DNA from: Candidatus Amoebophilus asiaticus 5a2
GTDB lineage: Bacteria; Bacteroidota; Bacteroidia; Cytophagales; Amoebophilaceae
Direction of reading: 5' to 3'
Length of the DNA: 64,000 nucleotides
Assembly: GCF_000020565.1 (NCBI RefSeq)
Contig: NC_010830.1
Location: 786,001-850,000 of the forward strand
The notes below the pieces were generated by a model. That model made no database searches and had not been told where the DNA came from. It worked only from the letters and a program-made list of their open reading frames with translations. Position 1 is the first letter of the stretch. The number at the start of each line of letters is the position of its first letter. The position numbers and the translations under genes are program-made. This document shows, piece after piece, positions 38,827-48,334 of this stretch.

Positions 38827-40440
38827 ATGCGTCAATTATATTTATTATCATTAATAGGCTTCTTTTTATGCTTTTATAAAGTACAGGCAAGCAACGGAGA
38901 AAATATTGAGTATGACTTAAGTTCGCCACGTGCTACTATCATTACGCATTTAGGTACATTAGAAGAAGAAAATTGTAATTATGAGGTAGCTGCCAAACCT
39001 TTCTTACAAAATAATAGGACCATTGATGAAGCTATTAAGCTGGCAATAGGATTAAAGGATATTCTGAAAGAAAAAGAAATACAGATTGATTTAGATAATA
39101 TACCACAAGAGCCAAACTATATAGATCATAAAGCAAAATTTCATAAATACCAACTCACAGATTCCTTACCTAAAGTATACTTGGTTAAAGTGCATAATCA
39201 GTGGGTATATAGTGAAGCTACAGTAAAGTATGTAGAAAAGTTTTATCAGAGAAACTATCTATTAGGTAAGAAGCTCTCTTTAGAGTGGATTTTTAAACAT
39301 TTATATCGCAAGGTATTTTTTGAAATACATGTTTGGCAAATTGTAATCCTGCTTTTATCGTTTTTAGTAAGTATAATATTATACCGTATACTAAATTTCC
39401 TACTACGAAGTTATTCTCGATCTCTTACTAGTAGCGAAGGGTATGAGGTAATAAACCCACTCGTTTCTCCATTTAATATATTTATTATAAGCTTATTGTT
39501 TGGAATTATCATACCAATTTTAAAACTACCTAGAATTCTAGAAAACAGACTGTTGATATATACCAGGGGGTTTCTATTTTTTTTAGCTATGGTATTATGC
39601 TATCGTCTAGCTGATCTTTTTTCTTTTTATATACACAAAAAAGCAATAGAAAAGAGGACCAACTTCAACTTGGTATTATTGCCTATGATAACAGTTTGCC
39701 TTAAAGTATTAGTAATTATTGTTGGGCTGCTCGTTACCATACAGAGCCTTGGATTTAATATTAGAGGTTTGATAGCAGGTGTTGGAATAGGCGGATTGGG
39801 CTTTGCATTAGCTTCTCAAGATACAATTAAAAACTTTTTTGGTTCATTGGTTATTCTTACAGATAAGCCTTTTAAGATAGGCGACCATATTGTTGCAGAT
39901 AAAGTAGATGGTAAAGTGGAAGAGATTGGTTTTAGATCTACACGTATACGTACAAGCCAAGACTCTATTATTTATATTCCTAATGGTAAGCTAGCCGATA
40001 CCTCTGTGGATAATCACGGCGAAAAGCAATATAAACGTTTTAGTACAGACCTAGCCATACCTCATACAACGCCTGCTCCTCTGATAGAAACCTTTATAGA
40101 AGGATTAAGAAAAATTGTAGAGCATTGCCCAGCTGCTAGAGAAGGTAAATACTATAGTTATTTATATAATTTAGAAGACTCTTTATTTTACATTAAAATT
40201 GAAGTTGTTTTTAGTGTTACAGATTACAATGTTGAGCTAGCCAATAGACAAGAAATCTTGTTGCAAATTTCAAAATTAGCTCATATGCTAGGCATACCTT
40301 TTGGTGCTTATATCTTGCGTAAAAAGAGTATATTTGATGAAGAAGCATTTCTGGCAAATTGGGAAATCGATCCCAATTCTTTAAAAGAAAAGTTGCAAGA
40401 TTTTTTCAATAACAATGATAATAATAGTATTACACCATGA
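38827..40440 (+). CDS. MscS-family mechanosensitive channel
   Basis: The channel core shows GVGIGGLGFALASQDTIKNF (pore helix TM3) followed by the beta domain TDKPFKIGDHIVADKVDGKVEEIGFRSTRIRT. Upstream are at least four other membrane segments. I choose the ATG at 38827, which starts a good signal peptide (MRQLYLLSLIGFFLCFYKVQA, then SN); the frame is open from 38698 and earlier ATG codons exist. The periplasmic N-terminal part (about 25-165) is longer than in E. coli MscS. It should protect against osmotic downshock. Confidence 0.9.
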   Translation: MRQLYLLSLIGFFLCFYKVQASNGENIEYDLSSPRATIITHLGTLEEENCNYEVAAKPFLQNNRTIDEAIKLAIGLKDILKEKEIQIDLDNIPQEPNYIDHKAKFHKYQLTDSLPKVYLVKVHNQWVYSEATVKYVEKFYQRNYLLGKKLSLEWIFKHLYRKVFFEIHVWQIVILLLSFLVSIILYRILNFLLRSYSRSLTSSEGYEVINPLVSPFNIFIISLLFGIIIPILKLPRILENRLLIYTRGFLFFLAMVLCYRLADLFSFYIHKKAIEKRTNFNLVLLPMITVCLKVLVIIVGLLVTIQSLGFNIRGLIAGVGIGGLGFALASQDTIKNFFGSLVILTDKPFKIGDHIVADKVDGKVEEIGFRSTRIRTSQDSIIYIPNGKLADTSVDNHGEKQYKRFSTDLAIPHTTPAPLIETFIEGLRKIVEHCPAAREGKYYSYLYNLEDSLFYIKIEVVFSVTDYNVELANRQEILLQISKLAHMLGIPFGAYILRKKSIFDEEAFLANWEIDPNSLKEKLQDFFNNNDNNSITP

Positions 40441-40591
40441 GCATAGGTTTATAAATACTATAAGTTGAATATTGATTAGTACACTTTATGTTTATTTCTG
40501 TAAGATATTTAAAACCCCTTATTAACCTATCTCATTTCTTCATTTCTATATTATAGTATAATAAGGGCCGTTTGGTAAATTGATTTTTTAC

Positions 40592-40627
40592 CTAATTTGT
40601 ATTCACTCTAGCAAATTAGATTTTTTT
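40592..40627 (+). terminator. Rho-independent terminator after the MscS gene
   Basis: An 8-bp stem, CTAATTTG with CAAATTAG, encloses a 12-base loop and is followed by A and T7 (40621-40627). It lies about 150 bases after the mscS stop and 96 bases before the E2 start, so it separates the two transcripts. Confidence 0.65.
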
Positions 40628-40722
40628 GAAGGGCTATGTTATATACTAAGCTGTAACAATATCTGCTTACAGCTTAGTTAGATATGGTAGTACAAAAATT
40701 AAGTCTACATAAGAATATAAGT

Positions 40723-42036
40723 ATGAAAGAATTAGCAATAGCTATGCCCAAAATGGGTGAAAGTGTAATGGAAGCCACTATTATCAAGTGGCTTAAAAAG
40801 GAAGGAGATGAAATTGCAGAAGCTGAATCTATACTAGAAGTAGCTACAGATAAAGTGGATTCGGAAATACCTGCCCCTTATACAGGGAAGCTAAAGAAGA
40901 TTTTGGTACAAGTAGGCCAGGTAGTAGCTGTAGGAGCTCCCATAGCAATTTTTGAAGTAGAAGACACAACCTTATTAGGCAATGGACAATCTATATCTCA
41001 ATCTAAGATAGCTTCGCAGGCTCTTCCTGCTACTAAGTCTTTTGCTTCTTCTGATTCTCGACCTGTCAAACATACTGTGCAATTACATGAGCGTACTGCC
41101 TGCCCTCTCTATGATACAGCTGGTAGATTTTACTCACCCTTAGTTCGATATATAGCTCAAAAAGAGTCTCTTTCATTAGAGGAGATGGAGAACATTCCTG
41201 GTACAGGGAAAGATAATCGCGTAACCAAGCAAGATCTTCTTACATATTTAGCACATAGAAGGAGTACCCAACGCAGCTCTAGTTATAGCAATCTTACCAT
41301 AGAAAGTATACAACAATATGCTAAGCCAGGGGATGAGATTATACCAATGGATAGGGTAAGAAAAATTATTGCGGAGCGAATGGTAGCAGCCATGCATACA
41401 GTTCCACATGTAACCTCTTTTGTAGAGGCTGATGTAACTGAATTAGTAGCATGGAGAGAGAAAAATAAATTGGCATTTAAGCAAAAAACAGGTATAGGAC
41501 TTACTTATACACCTCTTTTTGTAAAAGCTGTTGCACAGGCCATACAAAAATTCCCTCTAATTAATGTGTCGGTAGTAGGAGAATACATTATTAAACGTAA
41601 AGCTATCAATATAGGCTTGGCTGTTGCTCTGCCAGATGGAAATCTAATTGTGCCAGTTGTTAAAAATGCAGATCAACTTACTTTGTCTGAGTTGGCTATA
41701 TGTATTCATAAGTTAGTGCATAATGCTCGGCATGGACAGCTTTTGCCAGATGATATTGCAGATGGTACTTATACTATTTCTAACATAGGCTCTTTTCAAA
41801 ATTTGATGGGAACACCCATTATTATGCAGCCGCAGGTAGCTATTTTAGCAGTAGGTAGTATTGTAAAAAAGCCTGCTGTTATTGAAACAGCACAAGGTGA
41901 ACAAATTACCATTCGTCATCAAATGTACCTATCCCATACATATGATCATCGTGTAGTAGATGGTGCTTTAGGTGGACAGTTTGCTAAGGCTGTGGCTGAT
42001 TATCTTGAAAAATTTGATTTTGCTAAAGAAAGTTGA
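40723..42036 (+). CDS. 2-oxoacid dehydrogenase complex dihydrolipoyl acyltransferase (E2)
   Basis: The domains are in E2 order. A lipoyl domain has the modified Lys in EVATDKVDSEI. An E3-binding domain follows (YSPLVRYIAQKESLSLEEM through VTKQDLLTYL). The catalytic acyltransferase domain ends with YLSHTYDHRVVDGALGG (active-site His and Asp). It transfers an acyl group to CoA in a pyruvate, branched-chain or 2-oxoglutarate complex; the sequence alone does not fix the substrate. The ATG at 40723 (MKELAIAMPKMGESVMEA) is the natural start. The only E1 gene here is the beta subunit at 54470-55447. Confidence 0.9.
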   Translation: MKELAIAMPKMGESVMEATIIKWLKKEGDEIAEAESILEVATDKVDSEIPAPYTGKLKKILVQVGQVVAVGAPIAIFEVEDTTLLGNGQSISQSKIASQALPATKSFASSDSRPVKHTVQLHERTACPLYDTAGRFYSPLVRYIAQKESLSLEEMENIPGTGKDNRVTKQDLLTYLAHRRSTQRSSSYSNLTIESIQQYAKPGDEIIPMDRVRKIIAERMVAAMHTVPHVTSFVEADVTELVAWREKNKLAFKQKTGIGLTYTPLFVKAVAQAIQKFPLINVSVVGEYIIKRKAINIGLAVALPDGNLIVPVVKNADQLTLSELAICIHKLVHNARHGQLLPDDIADGTYTISNIGSFQNLMGTPIIMQPQVAILAVGSIVKKPAVIETAQGEQITIRHQMYLSHTYDHRVVDGALGGQFAKAVADYLEKFDFAKES

Positions 42037-42282
42037 GAAGATATAAGAGCGAGCAGGAATACAAAAGGCCCTTCTAGATGGTAAATCCACTGTATTTATT
42101 TTATTTCGAAATTTTGAAATATAGATTTACAAGAGTAAGTGTTCTTTGAGCTACAGGCGTAAAACATCCTTATATTTTTATCTATTACTCCTGACCAATT
42201 TTAGATAATCTGTAAGGATTGGCTAATCTGCCTCTATACAACCCATAAGCTACCTAAAACAACTATTATAAAATTAATAGAA

Positions 42283-42903
42283 TTATTCTTGTGCTTTCTT
42301 CCATTGCAAGGTATATAACAGATGCATCATATCTTGCTTAATAAAGTCAATAACAGGCGCTAAAGAGTCATTTTCTAATGCTGTTTGGAAATACAAGGCA
42401 CCTCTTAAGAAATGGTTGGTTGAATCAGTAGTATAGAATTGAAATTGAGTAGGTACTTGCCCGCTTAATGTTACAACTACTGCGGTGAGCCCTTGTGGCA
42501 TTTTTACTACCTTTTCCTCAATAGCATAGGCCCTTACTTGGTGCTTTGTAGTAAGCTTATAGGCATCTTCTAAATAGCTCCTGAGCAAATTCATATTATT
42601 TTTCACTGGCTTATAGGTTAACTGTATGTCTGCTGCGAAATCTGGGTAATGTATGTTGACCCAATATGGTTCTGCTCTAGAAGAGGTATCTTGTATTACT
42701 ACTGCATGCTTAGAAACCTCAAATTGGTATGGGAATTTACCTGTTAATGGTTCATAATCATGTGTAGGTAATATAATATGATTATATCCATAAGGTTTAG
42801 GTAAATAAACAACCTTATTTTTGAAAAAAAATATAACCAAAATGCTAATAAATACACTTATTGTGAATAAAAATGAAAATGATTTGAGAGTTTTCTTCTT
42901 CAT
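42283..42903 (-). CDS. gldD: GldD-like gliding-motility-associated protein lacking the lipobox Cys
   Basis: A 206-residue protein matching GldD: after an N-terminal hydrophobic segment (FTISVFISILVIFFF) come YLPKPYGYNHIILPTHDY, then PYQFEVSKHAVV, WVNIHYPDFAADIQLTY, and a C-terminal region with FQFYTTDSTNHFLRGALYF. GldD proteins are usually lipoproteins of the gliding/type IX secretion set. This protein has no Cys at all, so it must be anchored by the helix or secreted. No other gld or por gene is seen here. Confidence 0.82.
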   Translation of the reverse strand: MKKKTLKSFSFLFTISVFISILVIFFFKNKVVYLPKPYGYNHIILPTHDYEPLTGKFPYQFEVSKHAVVIQDTSSRAEPYWVNIHYPDFAADIQLTYKPVKNNMNLLRSYLEDAYKLTTKHQVRAYAIEEKVVKMPQGLTAVVVTLSGQVPTQFQFYTTDSTNHFLRGALYFQTALENDSLAPVIDFIKQDMMHLLYTLQWKKAQE

Positions 42904-43006
42904 TATCTTATTTTTTAATAAATTTCGGGCTGTGTTGTTTTTGTAGCATAATATTACAAAATAAATAAGAGATTCACTTCTATTTCGTAATTATACAAAC
43001 AACCTT

Positions 43007-43014
43007 TATCTTTG
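43007..43014 (+). promoter_or_regulatory. Candidate -7 element of the rpsA promoter
   Basis: TATCTTTG matches the Bacteroidota -7 consensus TANNTTTG. Twenty bases upstream is TTTC (42983-42986), one base from the -33 element TTTG. The element lies 87 bases before the rpsA start. Confidence 0.5.
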
Positions 43015-43101
43015 CCAGATACTGGATAGGTGAAATCTTAAAAATAGGAAAATAGAACTCATCGAAATATTGACATAGAAATCTAATTAGGATCTAAACA
43101 A

Positions 43102-44937
43102 ATGAAAGAAAAAGCTGAAAATTTAACTTGGGACCAAAATATTACAAAACTTGGAATTGATTACAGTGAGGAAGAACGAAAAGAATTAAAAAAACTCTAC
43201 GAAGACACACTAAAATCTGTAGCCGAATCAGAAGTTGCAAAAGGAACTGTAGTGGGTATCAACAACCGAGATGTTATTGTTAACATTGGCATTAAATCAG
43301 ATGGTTTAATTCCTCTTTCTGAGTTTCGAGATACGCCCGATATAAAAGTAGGAGACGAAGTAGATGTATATGTAGAAGAGCAAGAGAACAGCAAAGGGCA
43401 ACTTGTACTTTCCAGAAAAAAAGCTAAGCTTATGAAAGTTTGGGAAACCATAAAAGACTCTGTTGAGAATGGTACAATCCTAGAAGCTTTTGTAAAGAGA
43501 AGAACTAAAGGAGGACTTATTGTGGACCTTCAGGGAGTAGAAGCTTTCTTGCCTGGGTCACAAATCGATGTAAAACCAGTCCGTGATTTCGATATTTTCC
43601 TAGATAAAGTTATTGATGTAGTAGTTATTAAGATTAATCATCTTACTGATAACGTTATTGTTTCACATAAAGCAGTTATAGAAAGAAGCTTAGAAAACCA
43701 AAAAACTAACATACTTAGCAAGCTCGAAAAAGGTCAGATTTTAGAAGGTATCGTTAAGAATATGACTAGCTTTGGTGTGTTTGTAGGCTTAGGAGGAATA
43801 GATGGCCTACTACATATTACAGATATTGCTTGGCGTAGAATTACCCATCCTGAAGAAGTATTAGAGTTGGGTCAAAAAATAAAAGTAGTAGTTACTGATT
43901 TTGATGAAGAGAGAAAGCGTATTTCATTAGGCATGAAACAGCTTACGCCTAACCCTTGGGAGCAGTTACCAAGCTATATTGAGATTGGTGCAAAAGTCAA
44001 AGGTAAGATTGTAAATATAGCAGACTATGGTGCTTTCTTAGAAATTATGCCTGGAATAGAAGGGCTAATTCATATCTCCGAAATGTCTTGGTCACAACAT
44101 CTGAAAAAAGTTGAGGAAGTAGTGCATATTGGCGATGAGATAGAAGCTATTGTGTTAAGTTTAGACAAAGAAGAGAAAAAGATGTCGCTAGGTATTAAGC
44201 AATTAACACAAGATCCGTGGGCTAAAGAAGGGTTAGAAGATAAATATGCAGCAGGTACTAAACATGTAGGTACTATCAAGAATATAACTCATTTTGGAGC
44301 ACTAATGGAGTTAGAAGAAGGTATAGATGGATTGCTTCATATCTCAGATTTATCCTGGACTAAAAAGATAAATCATCCTACAGATATGTTAAAACTGGGT
44401 GATAAGTTAGAGTTATTAATTTTAGAATTCGATAAAGAAAACAGAAGGTTATCTTTAGGCTTAAAACAACTAGAAGAAAATCCTTGGGAAACTTATGAAA
44501 AAATCTTTCAAGTAGGTTCTTTACATCTAGGTACTATTACCAAGAAAACTGATAAGGGAGCTTTCGTACAATTACCACATGATTTAGAAGGGTTTGTTCC
44601 TAAAAGACATCTAGTTAAAGAGAATGGACAAGAAGCGGCATTTAATGAACAGCTTGAATTTGAAATTATTGAATTTTCTAAGCTTAATAAACGAATTGTT
44701 TTAGCACTTCCTGCTACTTTAAAAACCAGTAAGTCTACTACTACAAAGAAAGAGTTCCAGCCAAGAAATGTGGGTAACTTTATTAGCTCTGAAAGAACTA
44801 CTTTAGGAGATATAGAAGAGCTAGCTACTTTAAAAAAGCAATTAGACGCTCAAAAAGAGCTTAAAAAGTCAGAAGTAGCAGAACAGCAACAAGCAAAAGA
44901 GGAGGATAAACAAAAAGAGCAAGAGAGCAACTTGTAA
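43102..44937 (+). CDS. rpsA: 30S ribosomal protein S1
   Basis: A 611-residue protein with six S1 RNA-binding repeats. Clear examples are GTVVGINNRDVIVNIGIKSDG, GIVKNMTSFGVFVGLGGIDG, GKIVNIADYGAFLEIMPGIEG and GTIKNITHFGALMELEEGIDG, each ending with an RISLGMKQL-type segment. S1 helps mRNAs bind the 30S subunit, relevant here because Shine-Dalgarno sequences are nearly absent. A coiled, charged tail closes the protein. tRNA-Cys begins 12 bases downstream. Confidence 0.95.
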   Translation: MKEKAENLTWDQNITKLGIDYSEEERKELKKLYEDTLKSVAESEVAKGTVVGINNRDVIVNIGIKSDGLIPLSEFRDTPDIKVGDEVDVYVEEQENSKGQLVLSRKKAKLMKVWETIKDSVENGTILEAFVKRRTKGGLIVDLQGVEAFLPGSQIDVKPVRDFDIFLDKVIDVVVIKINHLTDNVIVSHKAVIERSLENQKTNILSKLEKGQILEGIVKNMTSFGVFVGLGGIDGLLHITDIAWRRITHPEEVLELGQKIKVVVTDFDEERKRISLGMKQLTPNPWEQLPSYIEIGAKVKGKIVNIADYGAFLEIMPGIEGLIHISEMSWSQHLKKVEEVVHIGDEIEAIVLSLDKEEKKMSLGIKQLTQDPWAKEGLEDKYAAGTKHVGTIKNITHFGALMELEEGIDGLLHISDLSWTKKINHPTDMLKLGDKLELLILEFDKENRRLSLGLKQLEENPWETYEKIFQVGSLHLGTITKKTDKGAFVQLPHDLEGFVPKRHLVKENGQEAAFNEQLEFEIIEFSKLNKRIVLALPATLKTSKSTTTKKEFQPRNVGNFISSERTTLGDIEELATLKKQLDAQKELKKSEVAEQQQAKEEDKQKEQESNL

Positions 44938-44949
44938 GCTAGTATATAA

Positions 44950-45020
44950 GGTCGTGTGGCCGAGTGGCTAGGCAGAGGTCTGCAAAACCTCCTACGGTGG
45001 TTCGAATCCACTCGCGACCT
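44950..45020 (+). tRNA. tRNA-Cys (anticodon GCA)
   Basis: A 71-base cloverleaf with acceptor GGTCGTG/CGCGACC, anticodon stem AGGTC region and loop CTGCAAA (GCA), T arm GTGG-TTCGAAT-CCAC and discriminator T. It follows rpsA closely and may be processed from the same transcript. Confidence 0.93.
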
Positions 45021-45098
45021 CTTGAGATAGAGTAAAAATGCCATAAGTTATTGTTTATACTATGGTTACTGATAAAATCATTTATTGTTAAGTATTTT

Positions 45099-45182
45099 GC
45101 CTGGGTGGCGGAATTGGTAGACGCGTTGGTCTCAAACACCAATGATAGCAATATCGTGTCGGTTCGACCCCGACCCCAGGTA
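45099..45182 (+). tRNA. tRNA-Leu (anticodon CAA)
   Basis: An 84-base class II tRNA with acceptor GCCTGGG/CCCAGGT (first pair G-T). The anticodon stem TTGGT/ACCAA encloses CTCAAAC (anticodon CAA). A long variable arm and the T arm GTCGG-TTCGACC-CCGAC follow. CCA is not encoded. Confidence 0.93.
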
Positions 45183-45259
45183 CATTTGCTTGAGCTAATG
45201 ATGAGCAAACAAAGGTTTGTAAATTTAATATTGTCATTTTTCCCTGCCTATTAATCTAT

Positions 45260-45553
45260 ATGTATCACAGAGAGCCCACAGCAATTAATCAACTAGTAAA
45301 AAAGCTGATAGAGCAATCACCCCATAGACATAAACTAGAAGAAGCAAGCATCATTGATGCTTGGTATCGTATCATGCCTACTATAGTTAAACGGAGAACA
45401 GAACAGATTTATGTAAGACAAAATAAGGTTTTTGTTAAGCTTAATTCAGCTCCGCTCAGACAAGAGTTGCAAAATACCAAGCACCAGATACTAAAAATGT
45501 TGCAACCATATGTTATAGATTATACCATTGTTGATATACTGTTTACTGTATAA
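45260..45553 (+). CDS. DUF721/DciA-like protein
   Basis: A 97-residue protein matching DUF721: it opens with AINQLVKKLIEQ, then IIDAWYRIMPTIVKRRTEQIYVRQNKVFVKLNSAPLRQEL (shortened here), with the typical NSAPLRQELQ helix. DUF721 includes DciA, the ancestral loader of the replicative helicase DnaB, so this may be the DnaB loader. It lies just after two tRNA genes and before a lipoprotein gene. Confidence 0.8.
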   Translation: MYHREPTAINQLVKKLIEQSPHRHKLEEASIIDAWYRIMPTIVKRRTEQIYVRQNKVFVKLNSAPLRQELQNTKHQILKMLQPYVIDYTIVDILFTV

Positions 45554-45655
45554 TCTTATATAGAATATTTTAACTTTTACTCAATTTTATATATAATAGT
45601 TGTAACCATATTACAATACAATTATAGTTATAGAAAATACTATTTAAATCTTTTT

Positions 45656-47785
45656 ATGAAAACTACTGCCCTTATAACTAAGCAATCTATTATACAGTTG
45701 ATATTATTTGTATCTCTATTATTAACTGCTTCATGTGATAATACCTGCACGCAGATGCCATTAATTAGGGAACAAGAGCAACCTAATGTTATATTACAAA
45801 CAACAGAGGTACGCAAATTAGGTAGTGTTAATACCAACCAATTAGTTATAGAAGTTGAAGGAAAGATTGAAAAAAATCAAATCCATGATACTAGTACACT
45901 ATGCGTCGTATTAATTCCAGAAGGCACGCCAATATGTGGAGCCGTATCTAAGTTTCGTGACATTGGACAATCGCTTGATAAGGGCAACCCTTATGTACTT
46001 TTGCCAGAAAATGAAGGAGCAGTGTATTACGGATCTGATTTAAGTGCTAATGAAAAGGGAAATGTTTCTCCTAGAATATTTCTGCAGGGAGGGTTGCAAG
46101 CAGGTGACTATATGGCATACCTGATAGTACATCATATAACTTATGGTACATATTGCAGCCCAAAAGGCCAACCAGTAATTGTACCTGAAGTAGAAGACGA
46201 TAATTCTACTATAACAATGGTTTCAGTTAACCCAAAAATAACAAGAAATCTTAGCAATAATGATCCTATTTTAATAATCGATGCGCAGGCAACTGCTGAA
46301 AATTATGATCAGAAAAAAGGAGGTTTTTTATTTATAGAAGAAAAAGATATTCAAGTTGAACCAATAAAACTGCTAGCAGGTTTAATAAAGGATGAGCAGT
46401 CTATACCTATAACTACTGGCTTTCAGAAGATGGATGATATACCAGGTATTATTATACACTCGTTTCAAGATGGAACAGATTCTGCGAAAGCAAAAAATGT
46501 TAATGTTTTGTCCAGTGAGTATAAAGATAAACTTTTCAAAAAAGGAGCCACTTATCAAGTATATGCTTACCTAGTAGATGATAATTACAATTACACAGTA
46601 AGCCCACAAAAAGATAAAATCATTACCATACCCAAAGCAGAAGCTAAGTTAGAAATGGTGGATGCTTCAATAAATGGAATGATACAAGATTTAGATGATC
46701 CTAATCCTGGCAAGATAAATATAAAGTTGGTAGGGAAAATTGAGTCAATGGAAGATGTTAATGATCCTCAGGTAGGTTTCTTGTTTGTAGAAGGTACTTT
46801 AACTTCATATGAAGGTGCTGTAAATAATATAGAAACGCTGCTAGACAAACCTAATGTAGATGGATTTCATAAAGATGCTGGCACAAATATAATATATGCA
46901 GAAGCAGTAGGAGCATATCTTCACATTGGCGAACGGACATTTAACCGCAGGGCTGTTCAATCTCCGTTTGAATTAGGTAAAGAATATTATGTATATTTTT
47001 GGCTTAAAGATGGCAGTGGACAAATATTTATAAGTAGCAATAGTTACACACTATCAATACCCAAAGTAGAATTAGTAATAGAAGAATTTAGCTTTAATAG
47101 GCTTGGACATGAACTTATAATTGAACATAAAGAAGAGATTAGAATTAATCAACCAACTCCAGGAATAGTGGGGTATTTGTTGTGTCAGGAAGGAACTATT
47201 CAAAATATGTCCCTAATTTTCGAAAATACTTCTCAATATATTGCAGCAAGTAAGCAAACTAATCAATCTCCTAAATCTCCCAATTTAATATCTCCAGATA
47301 AGAAGGTCGCTTTTTTAGACTTGCCTACACTAAATGATAAACAAATGTTTACTGCTGAATGTAATAGGATGTTTGGAAAGAATGTTCCTGATAGTACTAA
47401 GTATACACCTTATTTAATACATGCTACTGAGAATGCTATCTTCTACAGAAAAGCACCAGAAGGAAAACATTTTACATGGTATGAATCAAATCATAAAGTT
47501 GACCGTACAACGCTAGATTTAGATATTGATGGAAATGGAGAAATAAAATCATTTGAAGTAAGCTATACCATGGACCGTGGTGAGTTTACTAATATGGAGA
47601 TTATGGAAAAATCTGATGTAGGTGGTGTGAAACAATGGAATCAGGTAATTCCTGCGGTAGATGGGAGCAATAAAGAGAAAATAGAAAAGATAGTGCGGAA
47701 AATTGTTCGAGGTAATGATGCATATGTCAACGCTAGAATTGGAAATCTATTCAGAAATAGGATCATAGAAAATTCTGCTCAATAA
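45656..47785 (+). CDS. Large repeat-containing lipoprotein of unknown function
   Basis: A 709-residue protein. The N-terminal signal peptide has a lipobox LTASC (lipidated Cys27). I recognise no named family. Four diverged units can be aligned (about 55-180, 190-330, 331-470, 471-600). Each contains a strand such as IKLVGKIES or VIEVEGKIEK, then a VGFLFVEGT-type segment, and ends in YQVYAYLVDDNYNYTVSP or similar followed by IPK. The end motif YXVYAYV...S(X)P resembles fibronectin-III-like beta-sandwich domains of Bacteroidota lipoproteins. The last part (about 600-709) is not repeated. It is probably surface- or periplasm-exposed. Confidence 0.75.
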   Translation: MKTTALITKQSIIQLILFVSLLLTASCDNTCTQMPLIREQEQPNVILQTTEVRKLGSVNTNQLVIEVEGKIEKNQIHDTSTLCVVLIPEGTPICGAVSKFRDIGQSLDKGNPYVLLPENEGAVYYGSDLSANEKGNVSPRIFLQGGLQAGDYMAYLIVHHITYGTYCSPKGQPVIVPEVEDDNSTITMVSVNPKITRNLSNNDPILIIDAQATAENYDQKKGGFLFIEEKDIQVEPIKLLAGLIKDEQSIPITTGFQKMDDIPGIIIHSFQDGTDSAKAKNVNVLSSEYKDKLFKKGATYQVYAYLVDDNYNYTVSPQKDKIITIPKAEAKLEMVDASINGMIQDLDDPNPGKINIKLVGKIESMEDVNDPQVGFLFVEGTLTSYEGAVNNIETLLDKPNVDGFHKDAGTNIIYAEAVGAYLHIGERTFNRRAVQSPFELGKEYYVYFWLKDGSGQIFISSNSYTLSIPKVELVIEEFSFNRLGHELIIEHKEEIRINQPTPGIVGYLLCQEGTIQNMSLIFENTSQYIAASKQTNQSPKSPNLISPDKKVAFLDLPTLNDKQMFTAECNRMFGKNVPDSTKYTPYLIHATENAIFYRKAPEGKHFTWYESNHKVDRTTLDLDIDGNGEIKSFEVSYTMDRGEFTNMEIMEKSDVGGVKQWNQVIPAVDGSNKEKIEKIVRKIVRGNDAYVNARIGNLFRNRIIENSAQ

Positions 47786-47789
47786 GTTC

Positions 47790-47824
47790 ATAAAGCTAGC
47801 TTCTATTTTGTAGACTAGCTTTAT
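47790..47824 (+). terminator. Hairpin after the repeat lipoprotein gene
   Basis: A 10-bp perfect stem, ATAAAGCTAG with CTAGCTTTAT, and a 15-base loop starts 5 bases after the lipoprotein stop codon. The following bases are not T-rich, but the position suggests a terminator. Confidence 0.5.
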
Positions 47825-47855
47825 CAAAACATCATAAGCTTTGGTATTACTTACT

Positions 47856-48330
47856 TATATTATGCAACTGTTTAGGCCTTTACTGAAGGTATTAATATTT
47901 TGGTGAAAAAGATGAGGATTTTTGCTGTATTGTTCCTCTATAAATTGCCAAGGAGTTTTTCTCTTAAAATCTAAAACCTGTGAGTAAAATTATAAGCTAA
48001 TAAGAATTCATTGAGGTTTCGCTCTAATTGCTCATAGCTGCTATAATAATAGCTTTGTACAGTAGCTCCTTTAATATTCTATTCATACGCTCTACCTGGC
48101 CATTGGTCTATGAATGCGTCCCCTGCGTTCTTCTGTGGACTATGTCTTCTTGTTCACAAATGTGATCAAACATATGCTCGAGCGCTAATTCTCCCTCTTT
48201 TCTGTTAGTAAATTGAACCCCATTATTAGTCAGTATCTTATAGGTTTTGTAAGGAACAAAATTAGAGACCAAACATCTATTATTTAGAGTTTTAAATGCT
48301 TCTAATTTAAGTAATCAGGCTTAGTACTCC
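47856..48330 (-). pseudogene. IS481-type transposase relic
   Basis: Read on the minus strand, pieces of an integrase core can be followed: KILTNNGVQFT, then TNGQVERMNRILKE, then SNEFLLAYN-like residues and RKTPWQFIEEQY near the end. In relatives the first motif is ILTDNG; the Asp has become Asn here. Stops and shifts interrupt the frame, for example between the HRRTQGTHS and TNGQVERM pieces. No full frame remains and the ends are not defined. The IS481 fragment at 6294-6667 belongs to a different subgroup. Confidence 0.75.
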
Positions 48331-48334
48331 ATTA

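Noticed and set aside
44850-45208. Minus-strand frames over the tRNA-Cys and tRNA-Leu genes
   Set aside because: They run through clear tRNA genes. RVDSNHRRRF-like peptides of this type are a known artefact of translating tRNAs.
45656-47785. Known adhesin or SusD-type lipoprotein
   Set aside because: Neither helical SusD repeats nor a recognised adhesin motif is visible. Only a loose FN3-like pattern can be claimed.
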